Shown: positions 10,471-23,345 of the stretch, piece after piece
Layout: every line of letters starts with the position of its first letter
Position numbering within the stretch: the first letter of the stretch is position 1
From: Solenopsis invicta
Lineage: Eukaryota > Arthropoda > Insecta > Hymenoptera > Formicidae
Direction of reading: 5' to 3'
NCBI RefSeq assembly: GCF_016802725.1
Contig: NC_052668.1
Span: forward strand, 25,972,501-26,036,500
DNA length: 64,000 nt
Made by a program: the position numbers and the translations under genes
The notes under the pieces: model-generated
What the model was told of the DNA's origin: nothing
The model's input: the letters and a program-made list of their open reading frames with translations, nothing else
Database searches by the model: none

Positions 10471-12589
10471 AATGTATATAATTAAATATATAGACGAGAG
10501 GAAAGAGTTGTAGAATACATATTTGTAAAAAAATTATTGAATATTAGCGTGATAGAACTTTAACCAACGGCAGTTTATAACATAGAATTATCAATCATCC
10601 TATAGGTGAAAGTTTATCGGGTAATAAAATATAATTTAGAATTTACTGAAGAAGGAAAAAGAATGCATTTGTGGAATAGCAGAGGGGTCGTAAAATACTA
10701 ACAACTAATGTCATGACAGGCATTTTAATTTATAGAAAAACAACTCAATAATCTTTCTTAGATTTTACGCACGAATAAATACCACAAAACATGGTTTTAC
10801 AAACATGTTATAAAATATATTTCATTAAAAGAAAATCTTTTTAAATAATATTCATGGCTTAAAGAATTTTTTAAATAAAACTTGGAACTATTTAAAATAA
10901 TTTCTATGTCTCAAGTTTCTTTGTTAAACATTAACGTCTACAATGAGATTGTAAAATCGTAAACGAGATAAACATGGCGGATGATGATATTCTATAACTA
11001 CAGTCCAACACAGATAAAAACAACATGAGTAATACTTTTTAATAACCTACAACATGTCTAAAGCTCATCAAAATCAGTGAGTGATAGTTACGACCATTAC
11101 CTTGTTAAAAATAAACCTCCAAACGCATTAAAATTGATTTTTTATTTGGGCTTCAATAATTGCTCTAAATAGACAGTGCGAAAACATGCTGTCATCTCAC
11201 TGCGAAAAGAAATTTGCTGTGAAAATATTCTATCAGAGTAAGACGACAGTATATTTTCATACCGACTATTTAAAGATATCACTGAAAGTCAACTGAATGA
11301 AATACCAATTTTAATGCATTACAAAGTCCAATTTTAATTTTAAATTTTTTAACGTTAAATTATTATTAAGATAATTTATAAGATACAGCAATTATCATGA
11401 TACTCTATATGTAACAACATAATGACGATGACCTAATAATAAAGTCAAAACGTTTTTAATTATGTATTGTCGCTGATTATTATTAATGATATTAGCATGT
11501 ATATCTAGTCTGGATTATGTATTTCTTCTTTTCTAAAAATGTATTTAATATAATTTAATTACCGAAGATTAATTACATACAAATTTGGTTATAGGAATTA
11601 TTTGACTTAAAACATTGTAACATTTTATAATAAATATACATGGTACATTTATATGTAAAACTTCGAAAATGTTCCGGAACTCCAAATTCTTTCAAAAGTA
11701 AAATTATTCTGGCCTATGCAAATAAGTGATTTTCAGTAAAGAACGAACAGAAAAAAATAAATATGGAAAAAAATCTACTTTTTAATATTTTAATATAAAA
11801 GTTAATTGTCTTTTTCATGAGCTTCAACATTGTTTTGCTCGCATGTAAGATGTTTCAGTTCCGTTTTCAAAATCCTATGTTTTTAATAAATAAATGCTTT
11901 ATGAGAAGAACGATTATTCAATAAAAAGACATTAAACCCTATCCCTCCACACATGAGTACAAATCCCATGCAATTTTTTACAATGTAACTTTTTTCTAAT
12001 ATAATTTAAAGATTAGGGTTTGAGTTAAAAAGTTTAATTATCCAAAGTATTCATTTTTGCGAATTTTTATAATATAATTCATTAAAAGATTGTAATTACT
12101 TGAGACAAAAATATTTTTGATTCGACTCTTATTTATCATCTTTATTAGACTATAAGGTACTGATTTCATATATTATGAGTAAGTATGCTTTCTATTCAGA
12201 GATATAGCGTGTTAAAGTTACAGGGTTCCATAAATCCATAGATGGAAAGAAAAGGTAAAAATAAAAACTGTAGAGATCTAGGATTAATTTAAAATGGAAA
12301 TACAATACAATATTTCTATAAAATGTTTTTTGTTTACAAATATTAAGTACAAATATGGATATTTAAAATGGAAATACAATACAATATTTCTATAAAATGT
12401 TTTTTGTTTACAAATATTAAGTACAAATATGGATGATCACTGATTAAAATATCGACTCATGAAAATAACAGGTACGTTTTAGGCGACCGATTTTTTGAAT
12501 CACATCTTTCGCATATTCTTTGACAAAATCACTGGAACCTTGTAACAGATTATGATTAGTGACTCTGTATCTTAAAAATAATGTGGTAA
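10471..12589. other. Intergenic DNA between psi-D and the GR-E upstream block
   Basis: No gene is supported. From about 10926 it aligns with 4330-5929 (shift about 6.6 kb), including the 108-bp foldback element at about 11164-11270. The part 10471-10925 has no counterpart after GR-B. Confidence 0.5.
12287..12434. repeat. Perfect 74-bp tandem duplication
   Basis: Bases 12287-12360 and 12361-12434 are identical (both begin ATTTAAAATGG and end AAATATGGAT). The matching place in the first block, near 5695-5765, has only one copy. The duplication is therefore younger than the block duplication. Confidence 0.9.
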
Positions 12590-12783
12590 CCCTCACTTCA
12601 CTCTCAAACTGTGAAAACCAAACATGAAATGTGGCAAACGCGGTTGTAGCTTCACGTACGACGCATGCGTCGTGTGTAATAGAAACAAAATTTAGAGAGG
12701 GGATTCTTCGAGTTACTTATTTCGAGGTAACTTAGAGAAAGATTTCAGTGCGTTCTGCGCAAGGAATTTGTGGCGATATTGGA
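12590..12783 (+). promoter_or_regulatory. Displaced upstream block of GR-E
   Basis: Counterpart of 5930-6120: GTGAAAACC, TTTCGAGGTAACTTAG and AGATTTCAGTGCG in the same order. The continuation expected before a GR start appears only after the insertion, at about 13727. Confidence 0.4.
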
Positions 12784-13726
12784 GCAAAGATAAAGCTAAT
12801 CGTTAATTTGTCTGTATCTGCTATCAACGGGTTCAGAACTTGACGCCTTTTGGAATTCGTGATACTGCGACTCTAAATTTGAGTCGGAAATCCATAAACC
12901 GTTAAAAAAGAAGTAGAAGCAAAGGTAGAGAGAGAAAAGAGAATTTGAAAAGGAAAACAGTCTAAATCGGGTGGTTATGTTGAAGAGAGATAATTTTACC
13001 ACGCGACTGATTCCGGGGATTCGGTCAGCTCGGAGGGGATGGTCTTGAGGGTCGCCACGAAATGAGAAGAGAGGAGACAGAGAGATCGCGACCAGTCTTC
13101 TAAGTAGACATTAATATTAAGATTCTGATAATCGTGATTCGGCTGCAATTTGGAGGACTGTGGCAGAAAAAAGTGTAGCTTCGAGGAGATAGGACCGTTC
13201 CAGAGTAAAGCCAGCGAATATTCACCTCCAAGATCAGTTAGGACGCAGGCGAGTCGGATGGCGAAAAAGCGATCACCAAGTCGGACCGTTTGCAAACGAG
13301 AAATGGAGCAAAATGTGCTGGCACGCTAAGAGACGGAGCATAGTTTGAAAGAAACATCCCAAAAGTGTCGACGCAGCCCACCTCCTGGCGGATCTCTGAA
13401 TCTGTTTCTTCATCTCTCAGGTCAATTCACTATTTATTATATTTATAATTGCGCATATAAGACTTATATCTATTCGAGAGCTGTTCTAACACGTCAGTTA
13501 CTACAAAGCATTATGGAAAAGTAACGCAAAGATGGCGAATTAGAACTTGTTGTAATGAGAGGAACGAGCGGTTATTTCCGTTATTTGAAATAGTGTTGAA
13601 TATTTACATATACATATATGTATATATAATCATATAATCTATCTGAGTAATGTTACTTGACGATTTCTTGCGGATGTCCATCTATCGATTTCATATCGTT
13701 ATCTCTCAGAACTGTTACAAATTTTA
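12784..13726. mobile_element. ~0.94-kb insertion upstream of GR-E (twin of 6121-7044)
   Basis: It matches 6121-7044 along its length, with the same start (TGTGGCGATATTGG) and end (TTTTAATGCA). Since both GR-C and GR-E carry it at the same place, it was present before the block duplicated. The minus-strand ORF 12996-13295 extends further than its twin and resembles no domain I know. It is probably a transposable-element remnant; a solo LTR is one option. Confidence 0.4.
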
Positions 13727-13787
13727 ATGCAGTTAGTTATTACACTCGTTTGCAACGTATCGATTAGCAAGAAAGTATAAAGCAAAA

Positions 13788-16299
13788 ATGGAGGAAACAA
13801 TACATGTGCCAGACAATCCGCCCTCGATAGAGCACATCTTACGTCCAATTTCGTACATTTCCTGGCTTATGGGTGTCGGCGTTGCACATCCGCGAAGGTG
13901 TCCCAAGGTTATAACTATAATCATACGTATTGTTCACTTGGCCATGTATTTTTATGTCTTGGTAAACTTTATAGTTATCGTCAGAAAAATCAGTTTTAAT
14001 GTATTAACTATTCAAATTCTGTTTTCGGGGAGCATAAGCAGCGTAATTAGTTATGTGTCAGGGTGTTACTACATTTATTATGGAATCAGTCAATACAACA
14101 AGTGGCCGGAGCTGATGGACAGAATGAAGAAACTCGATCAGAAGATAAGGAAAGAAATATCAATGGATGACCAGCCCGCAAAAAACTTTCAAGCGATAGC
14201 AATTCTCGCAGTTTTTGCTTGGTTTCCTTTGTACCCGATTATATGCACATTGTATACGCACTTATATTCATCGCCCTTTTCTATAAAGTGGTGGAATGTC
14301 TACATAAAAGCCCAGTCGTGGGTCAATAGTTTTGTTTTCGACGTTGTCATCTATGTGCTATATTGTAGATTTCAAACAATAAATAAATTGATCGGTCAAT
14401 TGGATCAGTTGGATGCGCAACAGATAGCGTTCCAGATTAGACGCATCAGAGAATTGCATAATGGTAAGTTTTTCTGAAAATTATATTTTTCTATATTATT
14501 ACAATTTGAGTATAGATGTATGGCTGTAGATGTAGTTTAAAGTGGTTGTATCGCAAAATGACTTTAAGATTTGTTTGAAACTTACTATTTGAAGATAATA
14601 ATAAATACTCTATATATACGCACAATTTTTAAGAAGGTAACCAGACATGTTCAAAAGATAATTGCGGTATAAGATAAAGTGGAAGTTAACACTTTTAACA
14701 TATTTTTCTTATGCTAGACGCGACAGTACGTTTTCAATTAGAGCACAAAAACGGCATTTGCAAATTTGCTGAAAAAGTTCTAGAAGTCTATATATAAATA
14801 TAATACGAAACATCTAAAACAAAGAAAATGGGAGTAAACGGACAAATATTAATTATAAAACTTTAGGAAGATCAAAATTTTTACTAGTACAAGATATATG
14901 AAAGGCATACATTAGAACAATCGCGCAATTTTATGCTATAAACTTCGGAGAAGAAGCCACTTTGATTATAATTTTTCCACAAATTAGAGATTAGCTAATT
15001 TATCGTGTATAAGTATGCACTAAACTGTTGGAAAAAATCACTGAAGGTTTGTAAGAATACAGAATGATAAGTTGTGAAATACGTCCCTTATAATTTTTAA
15101 TAATGTAATAACTAAACTCTTGTTACTTTAAAATCAGGAAACTGTTATATAATTATAAGCCATGTTTCTTGATAATTACATGGTTAATTTAAATTCATCT
15201 TATCACATTAATCTTACCTGTACATGTGAGGAAGAAGAAATATCAGTTTTGCAACATTTAACTAATTTATTTTTTTCAAAAATTTAGAATAAAACAATTT
15301 CAATTACTTCATTTATATGAATAAATAAAGATCTCAAGAATATTATATTAATTTTTTGTCGCTTAATTCCATAACATGATAAAATTGTTTTAGAAGAAAA
15401 ACTTGAGTGTGGCATCTTCTTCTGACTTACTTTACAGTTCACACGAACTGTTTGTGACATAGGCGACGTTTTATCTCGTATTGTCTGTATCTTTAGATTA
15501 TTTTCCTTACATGCTTATAATAATAAATTACATAAATAAACTCTATAATAAAATTGATCTGTGATACGCTTGTTTTCATTGAATTATTACTTATCTGAAA
15601 TGATTAAACTTTGTACTAGTCGCTCGCACGACAAAACTACCTTAATACAATCTAGAGATTGCAATGTTATTGATGTAATCAAATAAGACATAGATCGTTA
15701 TTTAGGTATTTGTGGACACATCATCATGATAAATGATATTCATGGTGTTCATCTTCTACTCTCGTCGATGGATTGCTTTGCCAAAGTTGTGACTTTATTA
15801 TACCAACTCTACGTATGTGCCATGGTTTATAAATGCATTATTATGACTGACATATATTTATATTCTATATACACGTTGTATGTCATACAATTTGGTCTAA
15901 TGTGCTGGATTTGCACGCTTGCATGTAAAGAATTCCAAAAGACCGGGACATTCTTATACAATATTGACTTAAATTCCAAAAATTTGGAAAGAAACTGTAT
16001 CACAAAAGAGGTCAATGATTTTTCAATACAGCTGCAACAGCATCGAGTAGCATTTACAGCCTGCGATTTCTTTGAAGTAAACAATGCTCTGTTCAGTCGT
16101 GTGAGTATATATTTTATTTTATTTGTTATAATTTAACTACTTTATTATAATGTACGAAGAATTAGCTTTCAAATTACAGTAAAAATAGTACTTATTAAAA
16201 CAATTAATGATGTAAACTTTTTTTCAGTTCTTCGAGGTTACCATCACTTATTTAATAATTCTAATTCAATTTACACCAAAAGTCGGAGTTCATCAGTAA
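13788..16299 (+). CDS. Gustatory receptor GR-E (three exons, long first intron)
   Basis: This is a complete GR-family gene. Exon 1 is 13788-14463 (donor GTAAGT, phase 1), exon 2 is 15706-16100 (acceptor TTTAG, donor GTGAGT), and exon 3 is 16228-16299 (stop TAA). The sum is 1143 nt, 380 aa. It starts MEETIHVPDN. TM1 is near VITIIIRIVHLAMYFYVL, TM4 ends VFDVVIYVLYCRFQTINK, TM6 is YVIQFGLMCWICTLA, and the pre-TM7 stretch is QLQQHRVAFTACDFFEVN. Exon 3 keeps the full signature TYLIILIQF, the best conserved in the array. Intron 1 is 1242 nt against 137-141 nt in its relatives, so about 1.1 kb of extra DNA has entered or been retained there. No defect is seen; it is the strongest candidate for a working receptor here. 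Confidence 0.9.
14464..15705. other. Expanded intron 1 of GR-E
   Basis: AT-rich DNA of 1242 nt with no ORF of note. The first ~70 bases and the last ~60 resemble the ends of the short introns of GR-B and GR-C; the middle has no match elsewhere in the window and no clear terminal inverted repeats. It is probably an insertion of unknown type. Confidence 0.5.
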
Positions 16300-18077
16300 A
16301 TATAAATACCAGGCATAACTAAATATTTTGAGATAATACAAAGCTTTTTAAAGTAACTTTATATTGCACGTTGTTAATAAATGTTATCAATATTAAAATT
16401 TTTATAATTTTCAAAATCTTCGATTCTTGAATTGAAACAAAAAAATAGTATACAAAAAGCAACAAATAAAGTTTAATAAGATAATTAGAGATTACAGTTA
16501 CATTTAATAACAAAATAGCTTATTAATAACATTATAATATATATGTTTCAGCTTTTATTTGGGCCGCCAAATTTTACATAGAGGTATCACCCTATTGTGA
16601 CCCTATTGTGTAAGTCACAATATTTTCTGCATGAGGAGATGTCAAAATGCAAGAGCTGCTTAATAAATAATAACATCTACGAAATTATTTTGATAATGAA
16701 TTGAAAATGTCTATGAATTAACGTCTCGTGATTAATCTATATAAGATTAACACTTTATTGTAAAATCGAATTACTATGTGTCTGTCTATACTATCGCGTC
16801 CGTTCGTTCTCGAAATCATTGTTATCTTAATTTGTTCGAGATCGTTTTCGGTACATTAAAATTAATACTTTTTACTATAGGTTACTCTCACTGTTAGTCG
16901 TCTATTTGTGTAAATTTTCTATTAACTACAAAAATTAGAAGAAAAATTTCTAGAATTTAATCTGAATACGGAAATGTAAAAGAGTATTATGCGATAATAG
17001 TTTCAAAAAGTAAAAGATTTTCGACATATTGAAAGCTTTAGAAAAAACTTGCAATTTAAAAATCTATTGTACTCATCTAACTTCTAATTAATTTAGGTGT
17101 TGTGTGTATATGTGTGTAATATCGTGCGTCATGTATGTGTTACAGAAGTGTGTGTTTATGCGCATGTCCAAATATCTGTAAGGACTGAAAGCATATAATA
17201 TCGTATGTTCAAAAAATCGTGGCAATGTAATTGCCATATTAATATAGGTAAAGATTCATATAATTAACTTAAGATGTCATATAAAGTCGTGTAATTGTCA
17301 TGGGTATTTCGCATCTAATTATTTTTTCATTTATTTAAAGAAGGAAAAAGATCTCTAAATATTTATAAACATACTTTTTGAAGTTTCTTAAATGAATGTG
17401 TTTTCGGTTGTAAAAAAATAAAATGTATAAATATTGTATTTCACGACAACGGCTTCTTAAATGTAAACACAATTAATAAAAGGAATTAAAGCCAAGACGA
17501 ATGTACCTGCTATTTTCTGCTGATTTATTGCTTTGCTACATATTAGCTTAGTCGTTGATCAATATATTAATAGCTATACGGTGTAAAATAATGTAAATAT
17601 TTAAATTATATCAATATAAAAATTTTTATATTTTAATAATATAGTAATATAACATATTTATTCACTTAAAAAAAAAAAAATAATTTTACTTTTGTAATTT
17701 TTTTAATTTACTGGTATCATTGATCACTATCTTTTGCATTCTTTACATTTGCACGTGTTAAGCTTGATTAATTACTTCATTAATTACTTGTAAGTAGTTA
17801 ATTATGTGTGAAAATACATTTTATCTTAATAAGTTAAATGCATTTTTAATTTGCTAATATCGTGTTACACTTTTAAACGACGCGCAATTTAATGTTTTTC
17901 ATTGCGCGTGAAGCATCAGAAAAAATTCACGTCGTGTGCGTTTCTCAGAGTGTTTCGTTCAAGACAAGATTTACTATTTTTTCTATAAAATATTGTATAC
18001 CGCAAATATCTATAATATGTAATCAGCGGCTATATTCGTTTGTAAAATAATAAGAGTCAAGATAATAAAAGGTGAAA
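16300..18077. other. Intergenic DNA between GR-E and GR-F
   Basis: No gene is supported. The section 17090-17300 retains recognisable similarity to 1000-1200 and 8910-9110 (for example the CCAAATATCT and TTAACTTAAGAT stretches), showing this spacer descends from the same ancestral unit but is more diverged. The 80 bases before 18078 include a purine-rich leader like those of the other GR genes. Confidence 0.5.
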
Positions 18078-19698
18078 ATGGAGGAGGAGATCAATGTGCA
18101 AGTGAAAGACAACTCGCCATCAATAGAACGCATCTTACTCCAATAACGTACACCTCCTGGCTCCTGGGCGTCGGTATTGCACATCCACGAAAGTGTCCCA
18201 AGACTATAACGATAATCACACGTATAATTCACATGGCTGTGTGTTCCTACAGCATGATATGCGACACACAAGATTTCTTGTATAATCCCGATGTTGGAAA
18301 CAACATATTCGAGTACATATATTTTTTAAATAATGTGATGTGTTACGTATCAACCTATTATTACGTTTATCACGGAATCAGGCAGTACAACAAGTGGCCA
18401 GAGTTGATGGACAGAATGAAGAAGCTCGATCAGAAGATCAGGAGGGAAATACCCATGAACGACCAACCAATAAAAACCGCGGAAGCGGTAGCGATTCTTG
18501 CGGCTTACGCTTGCTGTCCTTTGATGCTAATTATTCACATTCTATATTGCTACTTGACAAATCCAACAGATATTTTCATGCCAGATTTGCTGCTTTACTA
18601 TTTGATAAGCCAGTCGTTGATCAACAGCTTTGTCTTTGACATTATCGTCTATGTGTTGTATTGCAGATTTCAAACGATAAACAAATTGATCGGCCAGTTG
18701 AATGAGTTATCCGATGTGCTACGGATCACGATCAAGATTGGACGCATCAAAGGATTGCATATCGGTAAGTTTTTGCGAACATTATCTGTTATACAATCCG
18801 ATAATGTAGATTTATATACATATATGAATCAAAATATAATTCAATACAATCTATGAAGAGACTGCGATGATATTATAGTCGAATTGTAAATTCTGTTGTG
18901 CAGGTATTTGTAATCTCGTCAGCATGGTAAACGACATTCACGGTCTTCATCTCCTCTTCTGCTCACTGAATTGCTTCACCATGGCCGTGGCTACACTATT
19001 CCAGCTTTACATTTTCGTCGTGAAAAAAGACTCCTATTTTATAGTGAGAAATAATTTCCTTTGCATTGTATACGTCACGCAATTCTGCCTGATTTGTTGG
19101 ATTTGCACGCTCGCGCGTCAAGAATCCAATAGGACCGGGAGAATCATATTTGAAATTATATCGAATTACAAATCTGGGAATCTTGATAAGCACGAGCCGA
19201 GGAATCAATCGAATTTAAAAGTGCAGCCTCCACTGGATGATCTAGACGACGAGCAAAGTTCTAATCGGAGCAACAATCACAATCTGAGTTACGTCGTCAG
19301 AGAAAATCTCTTGCGTACAAATCTGGACCGAGAGTGTATCACAAAAGAGATCAATAATTTTTCGATTCAACTGCAGCAGAATCCAGTAGCATTTACGGCC
19401 TGCGATTTCTTCGAAATAAACAATACTTTGTTCAGTGGTGTGAGTATATAATTTATATAATACATTACAATTTCCGTAGAAGAGAAGCTCTTTTCCAATT
19501 GCAATGTTAATAATACGAGTTATCAGAACAATTAAATGAAGTAAATTTCTTTTTCAGTTCGTTGGGGTGATCGTCACTTATCTAGTAATCTTCATTCAAT
19601 TGTATCAACCTGAAGATTTCAACAACCTTCTAAAAAAGTATCTTTCGGAAATATGTTCTGAAAACGTAAAAAACATGACGTTGGATCACAATAATTGA
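18078..19698 (+). pseudogene. Gustatory receptor GR-F with a one-base frameshift in exon 1
   Basis: The exon plan is otherwise intact: exon 1 18078-18764, exon 2 18904-19439, exon 3 19558-19698, with good splice sites. Relatives read CTTACGTCC where this copy reads CTTACTCC at 18135-18141. The lost base makes the frame from ATG 18078 stop at TAA 18144-18146, after which the shifted frame is open to the end of exon 1. A start at ATG 18233 would drop the N-terminal tail and part of TM1. Exon 2 is 141-150 nt longer than in relatives, adding an acidic, Asn/Ser-rich insert of about 48 aa (around PPLDDLDDEQSSNRSNN) in the predicted cytoplasmic loop between TM6 and TM7. Exon 3 has TYLVIFIQL and a longer C-tail. 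It is either a fresh pseudogene or an assembly or sequencing error in a working gene; the clean remainder makes the error option real. Confidence 0.75.
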
Positions 19699-22600
19699 GA
19701 TCTCATGCTTTTACTTTTTTTTGCATTATAGAACCAATTGTAAACATTTCTTCTTCTTCTAAAAATTTCTACCTTTACATTGTATAAAAATATTGTTTTA
19801 CTGTATTTCGCGTTCTTATATCTTGCTAGGAGATATAAATTAAGAGACTAATACCAAGTAAAAAATGTATTACAAATATTCCATCATTATTATCATTTAG
19901 GCAGCATATATTATTTTGAAAGGTGAGGCGGCGATACGCGACGCGTAACTAATTGCCGCTGAATTAGATTTGCGTAGCAGTTCATCCCCGATACAATATA
20001 ACTCACTAACATACATTGATTTAATTAGCAATTAAAACTTTACGAGGGCATCAATCCGCAGGAAGGATTGTACACCTGGATATACGCGTGTCGTGTTTTC
20101 AATCTCTAGATGTTACACAGCGCTGCCGATTATCCCAATTCGCGATCATGATGTATGCAACCTGCTTAGAACGAATTTCTAATAATAAGAGCAAAAATAT
20201 TCTCGACGCACTTAATGTAGTTGCAGCTTAATGCATGTATAAAAATAACGCAATATTACGATAAAATCTACAATTCCTTTTCTTCTTTCTCGAATTAAAT
20301 AAGATTGGTTTGAGTTGGGACAAGAATAACACGTATGTACAAATTTCAATGTATGTATATATTCTTACATACTTAATATAAAAAGCTACTCGATGTTATA
20401 ACGTATGCTAATTAATCGCTAGGCAATTCAAGACACTAATACTGATACGGGATTGTGTGTACAAGCGCTCTTTCGTATAAAAAATTTGCATGCTATACTG
20501 TACATTGTAATTAATGTCTTCACAAAATTTTGTGTTTTTAATTATCTATATGAAGTAAACTCCCTTGTAGATTTTTGTAATATTTTATTTAAAAAAATCC
20601 TTCAAATTTTCTTTGGATCATTATATTATTAAGTCAAGAATGTTATAAGATTTGCGACAAATTTCCATTGTCAAATTTAAAACTGTCTGAGGAAATTAAT
20701 GAGATAGCACCAAGATTATTTTATTCTAGATTTAAAAAGTTTTTATTTATAAAAATAAAATATTTTTTTCCCAGTAACAATTATAATTGTCTTTATGACA
20801 ATCTTATTTTATGTAATCTTACATAAAAGAATAATAATCTAGAAATCTTTTAAAAACTGTAATATGAGTACTGTGGATTTAATAATCGTTATCAAAGTTG
20901 TTAAATTTAAATTTACCACTAATTTAGATATTTAATTTGTATTTTGCATAAAAATGTTAATCTTGCTAATACATATTAACATGTTTGCAAAATCAGAGAA
21001 AATTCCGACATGCGTTACACTTTTATAATCAAATTCGTCTACTTAGTGAGATTTCTTGCCCAGAATTAGCTTCTTTTCGTTTTCCTTTTACTTTATTTTA
21101 AATTTACCGAATTAAGATTCATCGGCAACGTTTGCAACGCGATGTGTCCGTCTTGTCTCCCGATCTCTCGAAGTTGGCTTTCGCATTTCAGCGGAAATTC
21201 GTAGTCCGACGATGGTTGAATTCGTATCCCCACAATACTGCATGTTGCGGCCGGTAGTTGCAGTAGCTTGTTTTCCTTGCAACCCTCCACCCCCCGTCGG
21301 CATTCCGCAGACCCGGCTGTAACACGCTCGTACGATCGTTGTCGAGGAAATGAATTTTCTTCAACAAGGGTTCGCGGAGCTCCCTTACGTTTCTTAGGTG
21401 AATCGCATAGGGCAGCGAGGTAGAGACGGCCTCCCTTTTCCTGAGCTTGGCTATACCTCCTGTTCCATTTCGCTCGTAACGGAGACTGCGCAGCGAGATA
21501 ATAGGCGGAAAGAAAAACGTAACGGGCCAAACAGGCGAACGTTTACGTTTATTAAGGCGTAAAATTCTGTACGAGAGAAGAGGGATCTCGTTGAGGGATA
21601 AAAGCCATTTTCCGCAAATTTCAACGAGTGTCGTCCGGCGTCTATAAAATTATGATGAAATTATTACTGGCTGCAAATCGCGTCAATCACGATACATGGT
21701 TGTGCACTTTTGTTGTAGGAAAAATAATTTTTACTCAATCAGCTCTTTCGACATATCCTTATAGTTATTAAAATACTGTTTGCAAATTGGAGTTCCGCGT
21801 GTCGATTTAACATTCGATCAACTAGCACGCAAACGTGATAAAGAAGTAAGGGGAATCGCGATGATTGCGGCACGATGTGTAAATCGTCGGAGGAACCTCT
21901 AGCCCGGGTAATCTTTGCGATATATTTATGAGACAAATTTATGGTTTGCCCGGTTGCAAGATTTGGAACGCTCGTTCCTCTTTAATTCGCTTTCGCGGAG
22001 TCACTCTCTTGAGTATAAGGGATGCACGTAAATCAAGGGATTGCGTATCTGTATTGATCGAATTCATCGGTGATCGCTGCAATTTTTAAATTTTTATATA
22101 ACGCAATATAATTAAATGTTTTCATCAAATGTTGTTGCATGGACATCACCTATTCGCGTTTTTTTGGAATTTTTTATGAAAATTTTGATAGGAAGTGGAA
22201 TTTTAATTTAAAATAACTTCATATAACTAAATAAAAGCAATTAAAAAATAATATTCTCATAAATAAATTATTGATTTTAAATTTTCTCCCCAATTCATTT
22301 CAAGTTTAGAGGTGCAATTAATAATCTACACACTTATCATGAGAATAATGCCGGTAATTTGTCACGAGAGTTAATGGCGTGTGACAGACCGGCGAACTCG
22401 TCGCGATACGCTTTTTTATTGCAATAGTGATGATGCGTCAAAAATGCGTCGCATCGTCTGGATTCACCTCCGAGACGTCGGTTTCTTCGTCTCGAGTGAC
22501 GCCAGATAAGAGGGAGATATATCCCTGGAAGGAGCCCGATGTCGTTTCTCTCGGTTTTTCCTTCTTTAAACGATTCCCTTTGAACGGGGCTGGCATGAAT

Positions 22601-23159
22601 ATTTATGGCCTCATGAATATTTACGATACTCCAAGGTACGCGTGCATGCTGGAACGTCGTTATAACGTATGTACGTAGATACGTTCGTACACGCGTATTG
22701 GCCGGAAAATGGGAATACTTCGGCGTTTCGCGACAATGCGCAAGATTAATGCGTTCGTCGCGAATGCGGTATCGCGCGCGATGCACGATCGATGAAAGGC
22801 TAATCGCTACATCTTATGCTTGAAATACTACATCTTGTACTCTTCTCTTTTTTTCTTCCTTCAGACAGAACCAATTATTTATTTAAGCGATTTATTCATA
22901 CGGCAGAGAAGACAGGAAATCGAAGATACGTTCATTTATTTCTGCATCAGTCACATCCGAATATCTGTATTTTCCGATATCTGATACGTTTATCTTAAAT
23001 TATGATAAGCTAATGCTGGCCTTCTGACATTTAATAAAATCAGGAAATTTTGGGGTATATTTTTATTTAAGACTGGACCTTCAGGAAAATTTCTTTATAT
23101 ACAATCATGTAATTATATATATTACATACCAAATATATTCAAACAATGTATTAAAATAT

Positions 23160-23226
23160 ATATAATTATATATAATTATATTAATTATATACAGACGTAT
23201 TTAATCCAAGAAAAAGTTTTTATATA

Positions 23227-23261
<35 letters not shown>

Positions 23262-23345
23262 CTATATATAACTATATATAACTATATATAATTATATATA
23301 ATTATATATATTTATATATGAACATATTTCATATATAATTATATA
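23160..23345. repeat. TA-rich simple repeat
   Basis: Long runs of TA and TATAATTA units, the purest being (TA)n around 23228-23262, followed by an ACTATATATA / ATTATATATA alternation to about 23345. Confidence 0.85.
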
